The notes under the pieces: model-generated | The model's input: the letters and a program-made list of their open reading frames with translations, nothing else | The model's database searches: none | Told to the model about the DNA's origin: nothing | Shown: in pieces, positions 9,035 through 16,793 of the stretch | Layout of the letters: the number at the start of each line of letters is the position of its first letter | How positions within the stretch are numbered: the stretch's first letter is position 1 | Translations under genes and position numbers: made by a program | NCBI RefSeq assembly: GCF_013409995.1 | Contig: NZ_JACCBX010000014.1 | Coordinates: 1 to 64,000, forward strand | Direction of reading: 5' to 3' | DNA: 64,000 nucleotides | Source: Neobacillus driksii | GTDB lineage: Bacteria; Bacillota; Bacilli; Bacillales; Cytobacillaceae

Positions 9035-9607
9035 TCTCCATTCAGAAGTGTTAATGGGGATGCCATTTATGCCTCTTCGCTTAACTTGCCATACAATCAG
9101 AGCAATTCGGATATACCTCGTATGACGACGGAACAGGTTGATGCTTGGCTTGAGTAAAGTGCGAATTATAAAAAGATTATTGCTGAATGGATGGACCAGT
9201 ACGATGTCGATGCCGTGGTTTATCCAGGCTTTATCAGTGATATGTACAACAATGGAGGTTCTGCAGCTCAATCAAGCTCTGACCGAGGAACCGGGGTATT
9301 AACTTCTAATGTCGGTCTACCTACCGTTGTTGTACCAGTTGGGACCAATCCGAATGGATATTCCATTTCTATGCAGCTTGTGGGCCGTGCGTGGACGGAT
9401 GCTGAGATTCTTGGAATGGGGTACGCGCTTGAGCAGCAGGCAAAAGGGCAACAGTTTACTGCCTTTGCACCTGTACTAAAGTACAGCCCAATCCAACGCC
9501 CAAGCCACTCCTATGAAAAAGGACGTCCAAGTCACTCCTACCAAAACGGCAGTTCGAGCAACAGTGTGAAAACTGAGCGCCGTTCTGCGGAGCAGCTGGA
9601 TCAGTAG
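9035..9607 (+). pseudogene. Amidase-signature family C-terminal remnant
   Basis: Only the last third of an amidase remains, beginning after a stop at 9032. The frame reads NGDAIYASSLNLPYNQSN, then meets an in-frame TAA at 9155-9157, then continues to the end with YPGFISDMYNN, TSNVGLPTVVVPVG and a low-complexity tail in which RPSHSY is repeated. The GLPTVVVPVG segment is typical of the substrate-binding end of amidase-signature enzymes. The N-terminal catalytic Ser-Ser-Lys region is missing, so the gene is dead. Confidence 0.75.
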
Positions 9608-9625
9608 GATAATAGGTAATAAAGT

Positions 9626-9650
9626 CGCTTCCTTTTGGAGGCGGTTTTTA
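9626..9650 (+). terminator. Terminator after the amidase remnant
   Basis: CGCTTCC and GGAGGCG form a stem with one G-U pair, followed by GTTTTTA. It lies 18 bp after the stop codon and has outlived the gene's decay. Confidence 0.6.
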
Positions 9651-9717
9651 CCTGTCTAAGTGGATGTTTTCCGCTTTTAAGTCATCCAGCAATACAATTA
9701 GGTTTTGAGGTAGTGAA

Positions 9718-9740
9718 CCGGGTGCCAGGCACCATCCAGA
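9718..9740. repeat. GTGCCAGGCACC palindromic repeat
   Basis: GGTGCCAGGCACC is a near-perfect 13-bp palindrome. A partial second copy (GGCCAGGCACCATC) lies at about 46042-46056. It belongs to a different short repeat family from the GGGGACGGTTCT elements. Confidence 0.5.
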
Positions 9741-9764
9741 GAATTTCTAGTCGGTTTAAAGGGA

Positions 9765-10160
9765 ATTTATTATCGACAAGATACTTACTAGAAAACTGGT
9801 AAAGGTTCTTTTTTTAGATGGGTTTTAGGTACTTTTAATCAAACGTCTAGGTGGTATTTAAAATAGTAGAATTTTATCTGTTTGGGTATTTTACTAGTTT
9901 CTATTGTCAGTTCGAAGGAGCAATCAAAAATATTATCACTTTTTTTTCGACAAATTCCACTCCTGAAAACAAGCAAAAACTCTTATAACAAAGGGTTCAT
10001 TCGCTATTTAATCAAGCGTTTGATTAGTAGAATTCGAGTTAACTAATCGTTTGATTGATTTTCATTACGTGCTGTTAATACTGCGTTTGCATCTTTTTAG
10101 CAGGAAGAAAATTGTCGAGAAGATGATTTAGTAGAAACAGGTCATTTTGACTACTATATA
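9765..10160. repeat. Dispersed intergenic repeat, long copy A
   Basis: Two blocks here match a single shorter block at 22560-22765. The left part (about 9768-9848) carries ATCGACAAGAT and AACTGGTAAAGGTTCTTTTTT. The right part (about 10008-10150) carries TTTGATTAGTAGAATTCGAG and GCAGGAAGAAAATTGT. About 160 bp between them is absent from copy B. The block boundaries both fall on TTTAATCAA.CGT motifs. Confidence 0.7.
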
Positions 10161-10198
10161 GATACAATTGAATGTTTAAAGAACTAAATAACCATGGT

Positions 10199-10270
10199 AA
10201 CCATGGGGACGGTTCTGATGGATTTTTTGAATGTATTACCAATTATGAAACTGAGAAAACCGTCCCCGTT
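10199..10270. repeat. GGGGACGGTTCT repeat, inverted pair (copy 3)
   Basis: ATGGGGACGGTTCT at the left end and AGAAAACCGTCCCCGTTG at the right end face each other across about 35 bp, so the transcript could fold into a long hairpin. Inverted pairs of this kind recur at several loci in the window. Confidence 0.7.
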
Positions 10271-10279
10271 GCACAAAAA

Positions 10280-10314
10280 CCCGACTAGTTCCTATCCGCT
10301 AGTCGGGCTATTTT
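10280..10314. terminator. Orphan terminator hairpin upstream of kduI
   Basis: CCCGACTAG pairs perfectly with CTAGTCGGG and is followed by CTATTTTC. No intact gene ends here. It may insulate the kdu operon from read-through or mark a lost gene. Confidence 0.6.
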
Positions 10315-10373
10315 CATGCGCAAAACTTCCGATTGTCCCCTTAAGAACCTCCCCGTGATTACTGTTTAGACCG

Positions 10374-10392
10374 AGAGAACCGTCCCCGTGGA
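10374..10392. repeat. GGGGACGGTTCT repeat, copy 4
   Basis: GAGAACCGTCCCCGTGG, in the reverse orientation, lies about 45 bp upstream of the kdu promoter region. Confidence 0.7.
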
Positions 10393-10434
10393 AAGGTTCA
10401 CGATTTCTTCACATTATACCTAGTTTTTTTGCAA

Positions 10435-10449
10435 AGAAAGCGTTATAAT
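10435..10449. promoter_or_regulatory. cre-like site overlapping the kdu promoter -10
   Basis: AGAAAGCGTTATAA resembles cre (TGAAAGCGTTNNCA) and overlaps a perfect TATAAT at 10444-10449. The overlap would let CcpA block the kdu operon promoter directly. The -35 element is poor. Confidence 0.5.
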
Positions 10450-10465
10450 AAAAATATGAAACATA

Positions 10466-10482
10466 GTTCCACAATACGGAAC
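10466..10482. promoter_or_regulatory. Probable IclR/KdgR operator, site 1
   Basis: GTTCCACAATACGGAAC is an inverted repeat with arms GTTCC and GGAAC. A second site with the same arm spacing (GTTC, 9 nt, GAAC) lies at 15938-15954 beside the IclR-family gene. It sits just downstream of the TATAAT box, a typical repressor position. Confidence 0.65.
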
Positions 10483-10515
10483 GAATTAACAGCCACATAA
10501 AAGGAGATGTACACT

Positions 10516-11346
10516 TTGGATATCAGGTATTCGACACACCCAGATCATGCCAAAACATTTACGACGGAAGACATTCGGAAACATTATTTAATAGAAGAGC
10601 TATTTGTACCAGGAGAAACGAAGCTGGTTTATACGATGGAAGAACGTGCGATTGTTGGTGGTATCACTCCGATTGAAGAAAGCATTTCTTTAAAGGGTAA
10701 TGATCAGATGAAGGCTGAATATTTCCTTGAGAGACGAGAAGTTGGGATTTTCAATGTTGGCGGTGCTGGAAGTATCACGGTTGATGGCGAAACGTATGCG
10801 ATGGAAAATAAAGATTGTTTGTATATCGGCTTAGGTAAAAGAGAGTTGCTTTTCTCAAGTGAATCAGCAGCAAGCCCTGCGAAATTTTACTTGTACTCTG
10901 CTCCAGCTCACAAAGAATATCCGACCCAACACGTGGCATTTAAAGATATTGAAGGTGATCGATTAGGCGCATTAGAAACGGCAAATGATCGTGTAATTCG
11001 CAGAATGATTCACAAAGAAGGAATTCAGAGCTGTCAGGTTGTTATGGGGATGACTCAATTAAGTACGGGAAGTGTGTGGAATTCAATGCCAACACATACA
11101 CATGACCGTAGAAGTGAAGTTTACCTTTACATTGACTTAGATGAAAATGCAAGAATGTTCCATATGATGGGCGAGCCAACACAAACGCGTCATATTGTCA
11201 TGAAAAATGAGGAAGCGGTGATTTCTCCTCCATGGTCCATTCATTGTGGAGCTGCTACTAGTAATTATACGTTTATCTGGGCGATGGCAGGCGATAATAA
11301 AACCTACAACGACATGGATCAAGTAACAATGGACGAATTGAGATAA
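10516..11346 (+). CDS. kduI: 5-keto-4-deoxyuronate isomerase
   Basis: KduI converts 5-keto-4-deoxyuronate (from unsaturated galacturonate or glucuronate) to 3-deoxy-D-glycero-2,5-hexodiulosonate in the cytoplasm. The 276-residue cupin has the family signatures YFLERREVG and GGAGSITVDG, the metal-binding THTHDRRSEVYLY segment, and the C-terminal FIWAMAGDNKTYNDMD. The TTG at 10516 is chosen over the upstream ATG at 10507. AAGGAG ends immediately before that ATG but is spaced 9 nt from the TTG, and the resulting N-terminus MDIRYSTHPDHAK lines up with the E. coli enzyme (MDVRQSIHSAHAK). It is the first gene of the kduI-kduD-yhcH-kdgT-kdgK run. Confidence 0.95.
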   Translation: MDIRYSTHPDHAKTFTTEDIRKHYLIEELFVPGETKLVYTMEERAIVGGITPIEESISLKGNDQMKAEYFLERREVGIFNVGGAGSITVDGETYAMENKDCLYIGLGKRELLFSSESAASPAKFYLYSAPAHKEYPTQHVAFKDIEGDRLGALETANDRVIRRMIHKEGIQSCQVVMGMTQLSTGSVWNSMPTHTHDRRSEVYLYIDLDENARMFHMMGEPTQTRHIVMKNEEAVISPPWSIHCGAATSNYTFIWAMAGDNKTYNDMDQVTMDELR

Positions 11347-11393
11347 TTTGCATTAACCAGACTACTAAAATAGAAAAATAGAGGTGCTAGATA

Positions 11394-12170
11394 ATGAGTT
11401 TACGAGATTTTTCATTAGACTTTTTTAATTTAACAGGTAAGGTTGCAATCGTGACAGGAGGAAATACTGGTCTTGGCCAAGGGTATGCTGTTGCATTAGC
11501 AAAAGCAGGTGCAGATCTATTTGTTGTTTCTTACGACACGAACTGGGATGAAACAAGAGAGCTTATCGAAGAAACAGGAAGAAAAGTATATTTCCATCAA
11601 GCAGATTTAACAGCTAGAGAAACTTTACAGCAAGTTGTTGATACTTGCCTAAGTGTATATGGAAGAATTGATGTTCTTGTCAATAATGCAGGGACAATCA
11701 GACGTAGTCCGTTACTTGAATACAAAGAAGAAGATTGGGATGCGGTTATGGAAATTAACCTAAACTCTGTTTATCTTTTAAGCCAAGCGGTTGCGAAAGT
11801 AATGGTCGAGCAAAGAAGCGGAAAAATCATTAATATTTGTTCGATGCTTTCATTCCAAGGTGGTAAATTTGTTCCGCCATATACAGCTAGTAAACATGCG
11901 GTTGCGGGTATTACCAAGTCATTTGCGAATGAGTTAGCACAATACAATGTTCAAATCAATGCGATTGCACCGGGCTACGTGGCAACAGCGAATACAGCTC
12001 CAATTCGTGCAGATGAAGAGCGTAGTGCAGATATTCTTTCTCGTATTCCAGCTGGCCGTTGGGCTACTCCGGCAGACTACATGGGAGTCGTTGTATTCCT
12101 AGCTAGTCAAGCATCTGATTATATGAACGGACATGTTCTTGCAGTTGACGGCGGTTGGTTAGTCCGCTAA
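11394..12170 (+). CDS. kduD: 2-dehydro-3-deoxy-D-gluconate 5-dehydrogenase
   Basis: KduD reduces 2,5-diketo-3-deoxygluconate to 2-keto-3-deoxygluconate with NADH and is the partner of KduI. The 258-residue classical SDR has TGGNTGLGQG near residue 22, NNAG near 95, the catalytic Ser in NICSMLS and YTASK near 162. The C-terminal AVDGGW is typical of the family. It follows kduI by 47 bp with its own ribosome binding site (GAGGTG). Confidence 0.94.
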   Translation: MSLRDFSLDFFNLTGKVAIVTGGNTGLGQGYAVALAKAGADLFVVSYDTNWDETRELIEETGRKVYFHQADLTARETLQQVVDTCLSVYGRIDVLVNNAGTIRRSPLLEYKEEDWDAVMEINLNSVYLLSQAVAKVMVEQRSGKIINICSMLSFQGGKFVPPYTASKHAVAGITKSFANELAQYNVQINAIAPGYVATANTAPIRADEERSADILSRIPAGRWATPADYMGVVVFLASQASDYMNGHVLAVDGGWLVR

Positions 12171-12203
12171 CACTCAGGTACCACATCGGAAGGGCTGATA
12201 ACG

Positions 12204-12653
12204 TTGCTAAAAGGTAAATTAAATGATTTAGTAGAAAGCCAGATTCTTTCTGAAAAAATACAATCTACTTTACTTCTATTAAAAGAACATGACTTTTCAG
12301 CATATCCTGCTGGACGTCATGAGCTGGGTGAGGATTTGTTCTTCTTTTTGAACGAATATGAAACGAAAGAAGTAGAAGCTTGCTTTTGGGAAGCTCACCA
12401 AGTTTATCTAGACTTTCATTACATTCTAGAAGGTAATGAGAACATCGCAGTCGATCATATCGAACGTCAGCTTGTAAAAGAAGACTACAATGAAGAGAAG
12501 GATGCCACCTTTTTTGAAGGGGATGTCCATTCAATTATTACCATGAATCCGGGAGACGTTATGATCTGTCTCCCAGAGGATTCCCATATGGCGGGAATTA
12601 TCGCTGGCGAGAAACAAAGGGTAAGAAAAGTAGTTCTTAAAGTGAAATTGTAA
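12204..12653 (+). CDS. YhcH/YjgK/YiaL family protein (DUF386)
   Basis: This 149-residue cupin-like protein resembles E. coli YhcH and the beta subunit of EbgC, which bind metal and act on or guard sugar anomers. The family features EVHQVYLDFHYILEG-like strand (here EAHQVYLDFHYILEG), GDVMICLPEDSHMAG and a C-terminal VRKVVLKV are visible. It starts with TTG at 12204, 9 nt after GGAAGGG. Placement between kduD and kdgT suggests a role in handling a uronate-derived sugar acid, perhaps as a mutarotase or isomerase (inference). Confidence 0.85.
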   Translation: MLKGKLNDLVESQILSEKIQSTLLLLKEHDFSAYPAGRHELGEDLFFFLNEYETKEVEACFWEAHQVYLDFHYILEGNENIAVDHIERQLVKEDYNEEKDATFFEGDVHSIITMNPGDVMICLPEDSHMAGIIAGEKQRVRKVVLKVKL

Positions 12654-12681
12654 GCGACAACATACCGAATAATAGATAAAA

Positions 12682-12695
12682 TGAAAACGGTTTTA
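12682..12695. promoter_or_regulatory. cre-like site upstream of kdgT
   Basis: TGAAAACGGTTTTA fits the cre consensus with only the last bases diverging. It lies in the 109-bp gap between the yhcH-like gene and kdgT, which suggests either an internal promoter or roadblock control of the distal genes. Confidence 0.5.
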
Positions 12696-12762
12696 AGCAA
12701 AACATTGTTGTATTCCAGTAAATTAAATATCCTTATGTAGACTTGAGAGGTAGGTATTCAAC

Positions 12763-13755
12763 ATGAATATTCTAAAGACAATTAAAAAAATCCCAGGTGG
12801 ATTAATGTTAGTCCCATTAATTTTAGGAGCACTTGTCCATACGTTTACTCCTGGAGCAGGAGAGTATTTTGGAGGATTTACGAATGGATTGATATCAGGT
12901 ACAGTTCCAATTTTAGCAGTTTGGTTCTTCTGTATGGGTGCAAGTATCAATATTAAAGCATCAGGTAAGGTTTTACTTAAATCAGGAACACTTGTCGTAA
13001 CAAAGATAGCGGTTGCATGGGTTGTTGCTGTTATTGTCATGCAATTCCTGCCAGTCGATGGAATACAAACAGGTATATTTGCTGGGTTCTCCGTTCTAGC
13101 GCTAGTAGCTGCAATGGATATGACAAATGGTGGTCTTTATGCTTCTATTATGCAACAATATGGTTCAAAAGAAGATGCAGGTGCATTCGTGCTAATGTCG
13201 CTTGAATCAGGTCCGTTAGTAACGATGTTGATTTTAGGTAGTACAGGTGTAGCAGTTTTTGAACCACAAGCATTCGTTGGTGCAGTATTACCGTTCCTAA
13301 TTGGTTTCACTCTTGGTAACCTTGATAAAGATTTACGTGAATTCTTCAGCAGAGCAACAGAAACAATGATTCCATTCTTTGGTTTTGCTTTAGGTAACAC
13401 AATTGACTTAGCGGTAATTGGAAAGACAGGTCTTAGTGGAATTTTACTAGGTGTTTTGGTTATCATCATTACAGGTGTTCCATTGATGCTAGCTGATAAA
13501 TTTATTGGAAAAGGTAATGGTACAGCAGGACTTGCTGCTTCTAGTACAGCTGGAGCTGCAGTAGCTAACCCAATGCTTATTGCTGAAATGAAACCGGAAT
13601 TTCTGACTGCAGCACAATCTGCTACTGCAATGGTGGCAACGGCAGTTATTGTTACTTCCATCGTAGTACCGATTTTGACAGCTTATTATTCTAAATATAT
13701 GAAAAAGAAAAACGGTGAGTTAGGTAGTACAAAGGGGAAAAAGCTTACGGCTTAA
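12763..13755 (+). CDS. kdgT: 2-keto-3-deoxygluconate permease
   Basis: KdgT imports 2-keto-3-deoxygluconate in symport with protons. The 330-residue protein has about ten hydrophobic helices and family features such as VPLILGALVHTFTPG near the N-terminus and AMDMTNGGLYASIMQQYG around residue 115. The last residues (YSKYMKKKNGELGSTKGKK) are a basic cytoplasmic tail. It sits 109 bp after the yhcH-like gene and 53 bp before kdgK. Confidence 0.94.
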   Translation: MNILKTIKKIPGGLMLVPLILGALVHTFTPGAGEYFGGFTNGLISGTVPILAVWFFCMGASINIKASGKVLLKSGTLVVTKIAVAWVVAVIVMQFLPVDGIQTGIFAGFSVLALVAAMDMTNGGLYASIMQQYGSKEDAGAFVLMSLESGPLVTMLILGSTGVAVFEPQAFVGAVLPFLIGFTLGNLDKDLREFFSRATETMIPFFGFALGNTIDLAVIGKTGLSGILLGVLVIIITGVPLMLADKFIGKGNGTAGLAASSTAGAAVANPMLIAEMKPEFLTAAQSATAMVATAVIVTSIVVPILTAYYSKYMKKKNGELGSTKGKKLTA

Positions 13756-13808
13756 CAAACTAGGGGAGACATATCTATGTCTCTCTTTAAATTCAGGGAG
13801 GAATTCAC

Positions 13809-14759
13809 ATGAGTCGAATTATTACTGTAGGGGAACCGATGGCACTTTTTGTTGCAGAGCAAGAGGGTCCATTAGAAAATGTTAATCGTTTTGATCGTTA
13901 TGTTGCAGGTGCGGAGGTCAACTTCTCTATCGGGATGTCTCGTTTAGGACATCGGGTTACGTATATTACCAAATTGGGAAGCGATCCATTTGGGAGAAAC
14001 ATTGAAAAATTTCTTCAAAGTAACGAAATTGATACGAGTTATGTAACCTATGATTCTAGTTATTTAACGGGGATGCAGTGGAAGCAAAAGGTGTCAAGCG
14101 GTGACCCGGAAGTGTTCTCCGCGCGTAAGAATTCCGCGGCGTCACATATGGATCTTGACACAATCAAAAACCTAAACTGGGATGGCTTCGACCATATTCA
14201 TTTAACAGGTATCCCACCAGCATTGTCCGCTGGGTGTCGAGAGATGGTCTACGAATTGATGAAAGAGGCACGCGCAAAGGGTGTGCAAATTTCGTATGAT
14301 CCTAACCTGCGTCCGGGTCTCTGGTCTGATAAACAAGAAATGGCCCGAGTTATTAATGACCTAGCTTGTCATGCCGACATCGTTCTTCCTGGTATTGAAG
14401 AAGGGAAGCTGTTAACAGGCAGCGAAGATGTTCATGAGATTGCGGCTCACTATCATGCTGCAGGTGTAAAAACCGTTGTCATTAAGCTTGGGGCAAAAGG
14501 TGCATTTACCAGCTCTGAAGGAGAACAATTTTATACGGAGGGTTTCCCTGTAGAGAAGGTTGTCGACACGGTAGGAGCAGGTGATGGCTTCGCTGTTGGT
14601 GTAGTTAGCGCCATACTGGAAGGTCTTCCTATCCAGGAGGCTGTTAAACGCGGTGCCGCCATTGGAGCTCTTGCTGTCATGTCACCTGGAGATAATGACG
14701 GATTACCTGATCGAGAGAGTTTAGAAGGTTATATGAAAGACTCGAAAGTAGAGCTTTAG
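13809..14759 (+). CDS. kdgK: 2-dehydro-3-deoxygluconokinase, PfkB family
   Basis: KdgK phosphorylates 2-keto-3-deoxygluconate to the 6-phosphate (KDPG). The 316-residue ribokinase-fold protein has the N-terminal substrate-binding G-rich strand (AGAEVNFSIGMSRLG) and the PfkB signature DTVGAGDGFAVG near residue 250, with the catalytic Asp in GAGD. The ATG is preceded by AGGGAGGAATTCAC. It is the last gene of the kdu/kdg run, and a terminator-like hairpin follows. Confidence 0.93.
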   Translation: MSRIITVGEPMALFVAEQEGPLENVNRFDRYVAGAEVNFSIGMSRLGHRVTYITKLGSDPFGRNIEKFLQSNEIDTSYVTYDSSYLTGMQWKQKVSSGDPEVFSARKNSAASHMDLDTIKNLNWDGFDHIHLTGIPPALSAGCREMVYELMKEARAKGVQISYDPNLRPGLWSDKQEMARVINDLACHADIVLPGIEEGKLLTGSEDVHEIAAHYHAAGVKTVVIKLGAKGAFTSSEGEQFYTEGFPVEKVVDTVGAGDGFAVGVVSAILEGLPIQEAVKRGAAIGALAVMSPGDNDGLPDRESLEGYMKDSKVEL

Positions 14760-14768
14760 TTTCATTGC

Positions 14769-14806
14769 AAAAGTAAAGGAAACCATTTTTTGTTTTCTTT
14801 GCTTTT
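14769..14806 (+). terminator. Terminator after kdgK
   Basis: AAAAGTAAAGGAAAC pairs with GTTTTCTTTGCTTTT (two G-U pairs) around a T-rich loop, 10 bp after the stop codon. The second arm supplies its own T-rich tail. Confidence 0.6.
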
Positions 14807-14854
14807 AGTGTTCTTGTATAAAGGCGTTATTATTTATTGTTGATTTTCGTGTAG

Positions 14855-15055
14855 GTATGATAGGCGGAGAATTTCCGGCTAATGTATATAGAGGGAGCTA
14901 AAGAAGCAGATATAGGCGGAGATATTCCGGTTAACTGCTCTAAATAAGACAAAATCCAAGGATATGGACAATATAAGCGGAAAAACTCCCCTTATTATTA
15001 GGGAAATATGGGTATTTCCCGATTTAACCGGAATTTTTCCGTTTATTTTTCAAAT
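14855..15055. repeat. Cluster 2 of palindromic CGGA/TCCG repeats
   Basis: Four units follow one another: GGCGGAGAATTTCCGGC near 14861, GGCGGAGATATTCCGGTTAA near 14914, AAGCGGAAAAACTCC near 14971 and ACCGGAATTTTTCCG near 15026. The pattern matches clusters 1 and 3 but the spacers have diverged. It fills most of the 363-bp gap between kdgK and the IclR gene, where no gene is seen. Confidence 0.65.
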
Positions 15056-15083
15056 CAACATTCAGTTATAGTAGAGCCTTTAT

Positions 15084-15114
15084 AAAAAAAGGTATTCTCG
15101 GAAGGGAGAATACC
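15084..15114 (-). terminator. Terminator of the IclR-family gene
   Basis: GGTATTCTC pairs with GAGAATACC. On the minus strand the stem is followed by TTTTTTT, giving a strong intrinsic terminator 9 bp past the stop codon. Confidence 0.85.
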
Positions 15115-15122
15115 ACTTGTCA

Positions 15123-15887
15123 TTAGGAACCAGAGTACCCTAGGTTCCTTGAAATTGCTAGACTATACTGTTTCATTTTTTCAATTAATGAAGTGTTGAT
15201 CAATTCCATCGTTACACGATTACTTGGGCCTGAAATACTAAAGCTTGCAATGATTTTTCCTTTATGATCATAGATTGGTGCAGCAATACACCTTAAAACT
15301 TCTTCATTCTCGGAATTATCTAATGCATAACCTTGTTGCTTAACCAATTCAATTTCTTTTAAAAAGGCTTCTTTTGAGGTGATCGTGTACGGGGTCTTTG
15401 GAATAAACTCCGTTTTTGAAATCACTTGATCAACATGCTCTGGAGTAGCGCCTGAAAGTAATACTTTTCCAACACCTGTACAATACATGGGAGCTCTGCT
15501 TCCAATGCGGGAATACATTCGGATGGTCTGATTGCTTTCAATTTTATCAATATAAATCACTTCTCCGTGATCTTCTATGCATAAGTGAACGGTTTCGTTG
15601 ACTTCTTGTGATAGTTTCTCGAGATAAGGTTTTGCTATCGTCACAATACTTGAGTTATTTAATAGATTCCTTGAAAGAAAGAGGACCTGTAATCCGAGTT
15701 TATATTTGTCTGTTTCTTCATCTTTTACAACATAATTCATACTTACTAACGTAGCTAACAGACGATGAATTGTACTTTTTGTTAGACTAACCTGCTCTGT
15801 CAGACGTGCAATTTGAATGCCATCTGGGTACTCAGAAAGCTTGTTTAATATGGTTAGGGCACGTTCAATTGATTGGACATTAGACAT
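15123..15887 (-). CDS. kdgR: IclR-family transcriptional regulator of the kdu/kdg genes
   Basis: This 254-residue regulator has an N-terminal winged helix (residues 1-70; SLTKSTIHRLLATL recognition helix) and a C-terminal IclR effector domain (EDHGEVIYIDKIES, GSRAPMYCTGVGKVLLS, then SENEEVLRCIAAPI). Family members of this context sense 2-keto-3-deoxygluconate or its phosphate and are called KdgR. It is divergent from kdgA. The 160-bp gap between them contains a perfect 21-bp-span inverted repeat matching a site in the kduI promoter. The symbol rests on context more than on sequence. Confidence 0.85.
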   Translation of the reverse strand: MSNVQSIERALTILNKLSEYPDGIQIARLTEQVSLTKSTIHRLLATLVSMNYVVKDEETDKYKLGLQVLFLSRNLLNNSSIVTIAKPYLEKLSQEVNETVHLCIEDHGEVIYIDKIESNQTIRMYSRIGSRAPMYCTGVGKVLLSGATPEHVDQVISKTEFIPKTPYTITSKEAFLKEIELVKQQGYALDNSENEEVLRCIAAPIYDHKGKIIASFSISGPSNRVTMELINTSLIEKMKQYSLAISRNLGYSGS

Positions 15888-15935
15888 GACAATCTACCTC
15901 TTTTATTGGGGATAATTAAATGATATTCTTTTAAT

Positions 15936-15956
15936 ATGTTCTTTATTATGGAACAT
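15936..15956. promoter_or_regulatory. Probable IclR/KdgR operator, site 2
   Basis: The arms ATGTTC and GAACAT flank a 9-nt centre (TTTATTATG). The core GTTC-N9-GAAC has the same geometry as the site at 10466-10482. It lies between the divergent regulator and kdgA, where one protein could control both. Confidence 0.7.
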
Positions 15957-16047
15957 CATTCTACTATATGATACGTTAATTATAGGCTATTTGTAAAATT
16001 GATAATTTATTAATGTAAATTTTTTTTGAGGAAAAGAAGGGGTGGAC

Positions 16048-16698
16048 ATGATGAAAAAATTAACTAATTTATCGAAACTGACAGAATGTGGAGTTGTCGC
16101 TGTTGTAAGGGCAGATTCAAAGGAAGAGGCCGTTAAGATTTCTGAAGCCTGCGTAGAAGGCGGTATTAAAGGAATTGAGGTTACCTTTACTGTGCAGGGA
16201 GCTGATGAAGTAATTAAAGAATTAGCTTCTGTATATAAGGATAATGGGGATGTTGTAATTGGGGCAGGAACAGTTCTTGATGCCACAACAGCCAGAATTG
16301 CGATTCTAGCAGGAGCGGAGTTCGTTGTTAGTCCTGCCTTTGATGAGGAAACCGCAAAGCTATGTAACCTCTATCAAGTGCCATATATGCCAGGCTGCAT
16401 GACAATTACGGAAATCAAACAAGCACTAGAAGCTGGAGTTGATATCGTTAAATTGTTCCCTGGCAATGCATTTGGTCCAGACTTTGTAAAATCCCTTAAA
16501 GCACCACTTCCACAAGTGAACATCATGCCAACCGGTGGAGTAGACTTAAACAACGTAGAACAATGGATCAAAAACGGATGTGTCGCAGTAGGAGTAGGCG
16601 GCAACCTAATAGCACCAGCCAAAACAGGAGAATACAACAAAATCACCGAATATGCAAAACAGTATATTGCTAAGGTCCAGGCTGCTAGAGAGGCTTAA
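16048..16698 (+). CDS. kdgA: KDPG/KHG aldolase
   Basis: The enzyme splits 2-keto-3-deoxy-6-phosphogluconate to pyruvate and glyceraldehyde 3-phosphate, the last step of the pathway encoded here. The 216-residue class I aldolase has GVVAVVRADS near the N-terminus, the Glu of GIEVTF, GAGTVLD, the Schiff-base Lys in DIVKLFPGN near residue 132, and PTGGV. The ATG at 16048 (or 16051) is preferred to an in-frame GTG at 16042 because AAGGGG ends at that GTG. It is divergent from the IclR regulator and followed by an aldo/keto reductase. Confidence 0.94.
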   Translation: MMKKLTNLSKLTECGVVAVVRADSKEEAVKISEACVEGGIKGIEVTFTVQGADEVIKELASVYKDNGDVVIGAGTVLDATTARIAILAGAEFVVSPAFDEETAKLCNLYQVPYMPGCMTITEIKQALEAGVDIVKLFPGNAFGPDFVKSLKAPLPQVNIMPTGGVDLNNVEQWIKNGCVAVGVGGNLIAPAKTGEYNKITEYAKQYIAKVQAAREA

Positions 16699-16703
16699 AG
16701 AAA

Positions 16704-16757
16704 AGGGGGACGGTTCTCGCGGTCCACTTTTGGTGGTCAGTGGGGACGTTCTCGTGG
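16704..16757. repeat. GGGGACGGTTCT repeat, two direct copies (copy 5)
   Basis: GGGGGACGGTTCTCGCGG is followed 18 bp later by GTGGGGACGTTCTCGTGG in the same orientation. This tandem arrangement differs from the inverted pairs elsewhere. Confidence 0.7.
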
Positions 16758-16793
16758 ATTAAATTTAGTAATAAGTAACGAGGAGGAACTAAT

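Noticed and set aside
8951..9271. 106-codon minus-strand frame over the amidase remnant
   Set aside because: It is antisense to readable amidase sequence. Its tail (EWRSAFANW) was considered as a transposase end but could not be assigned.
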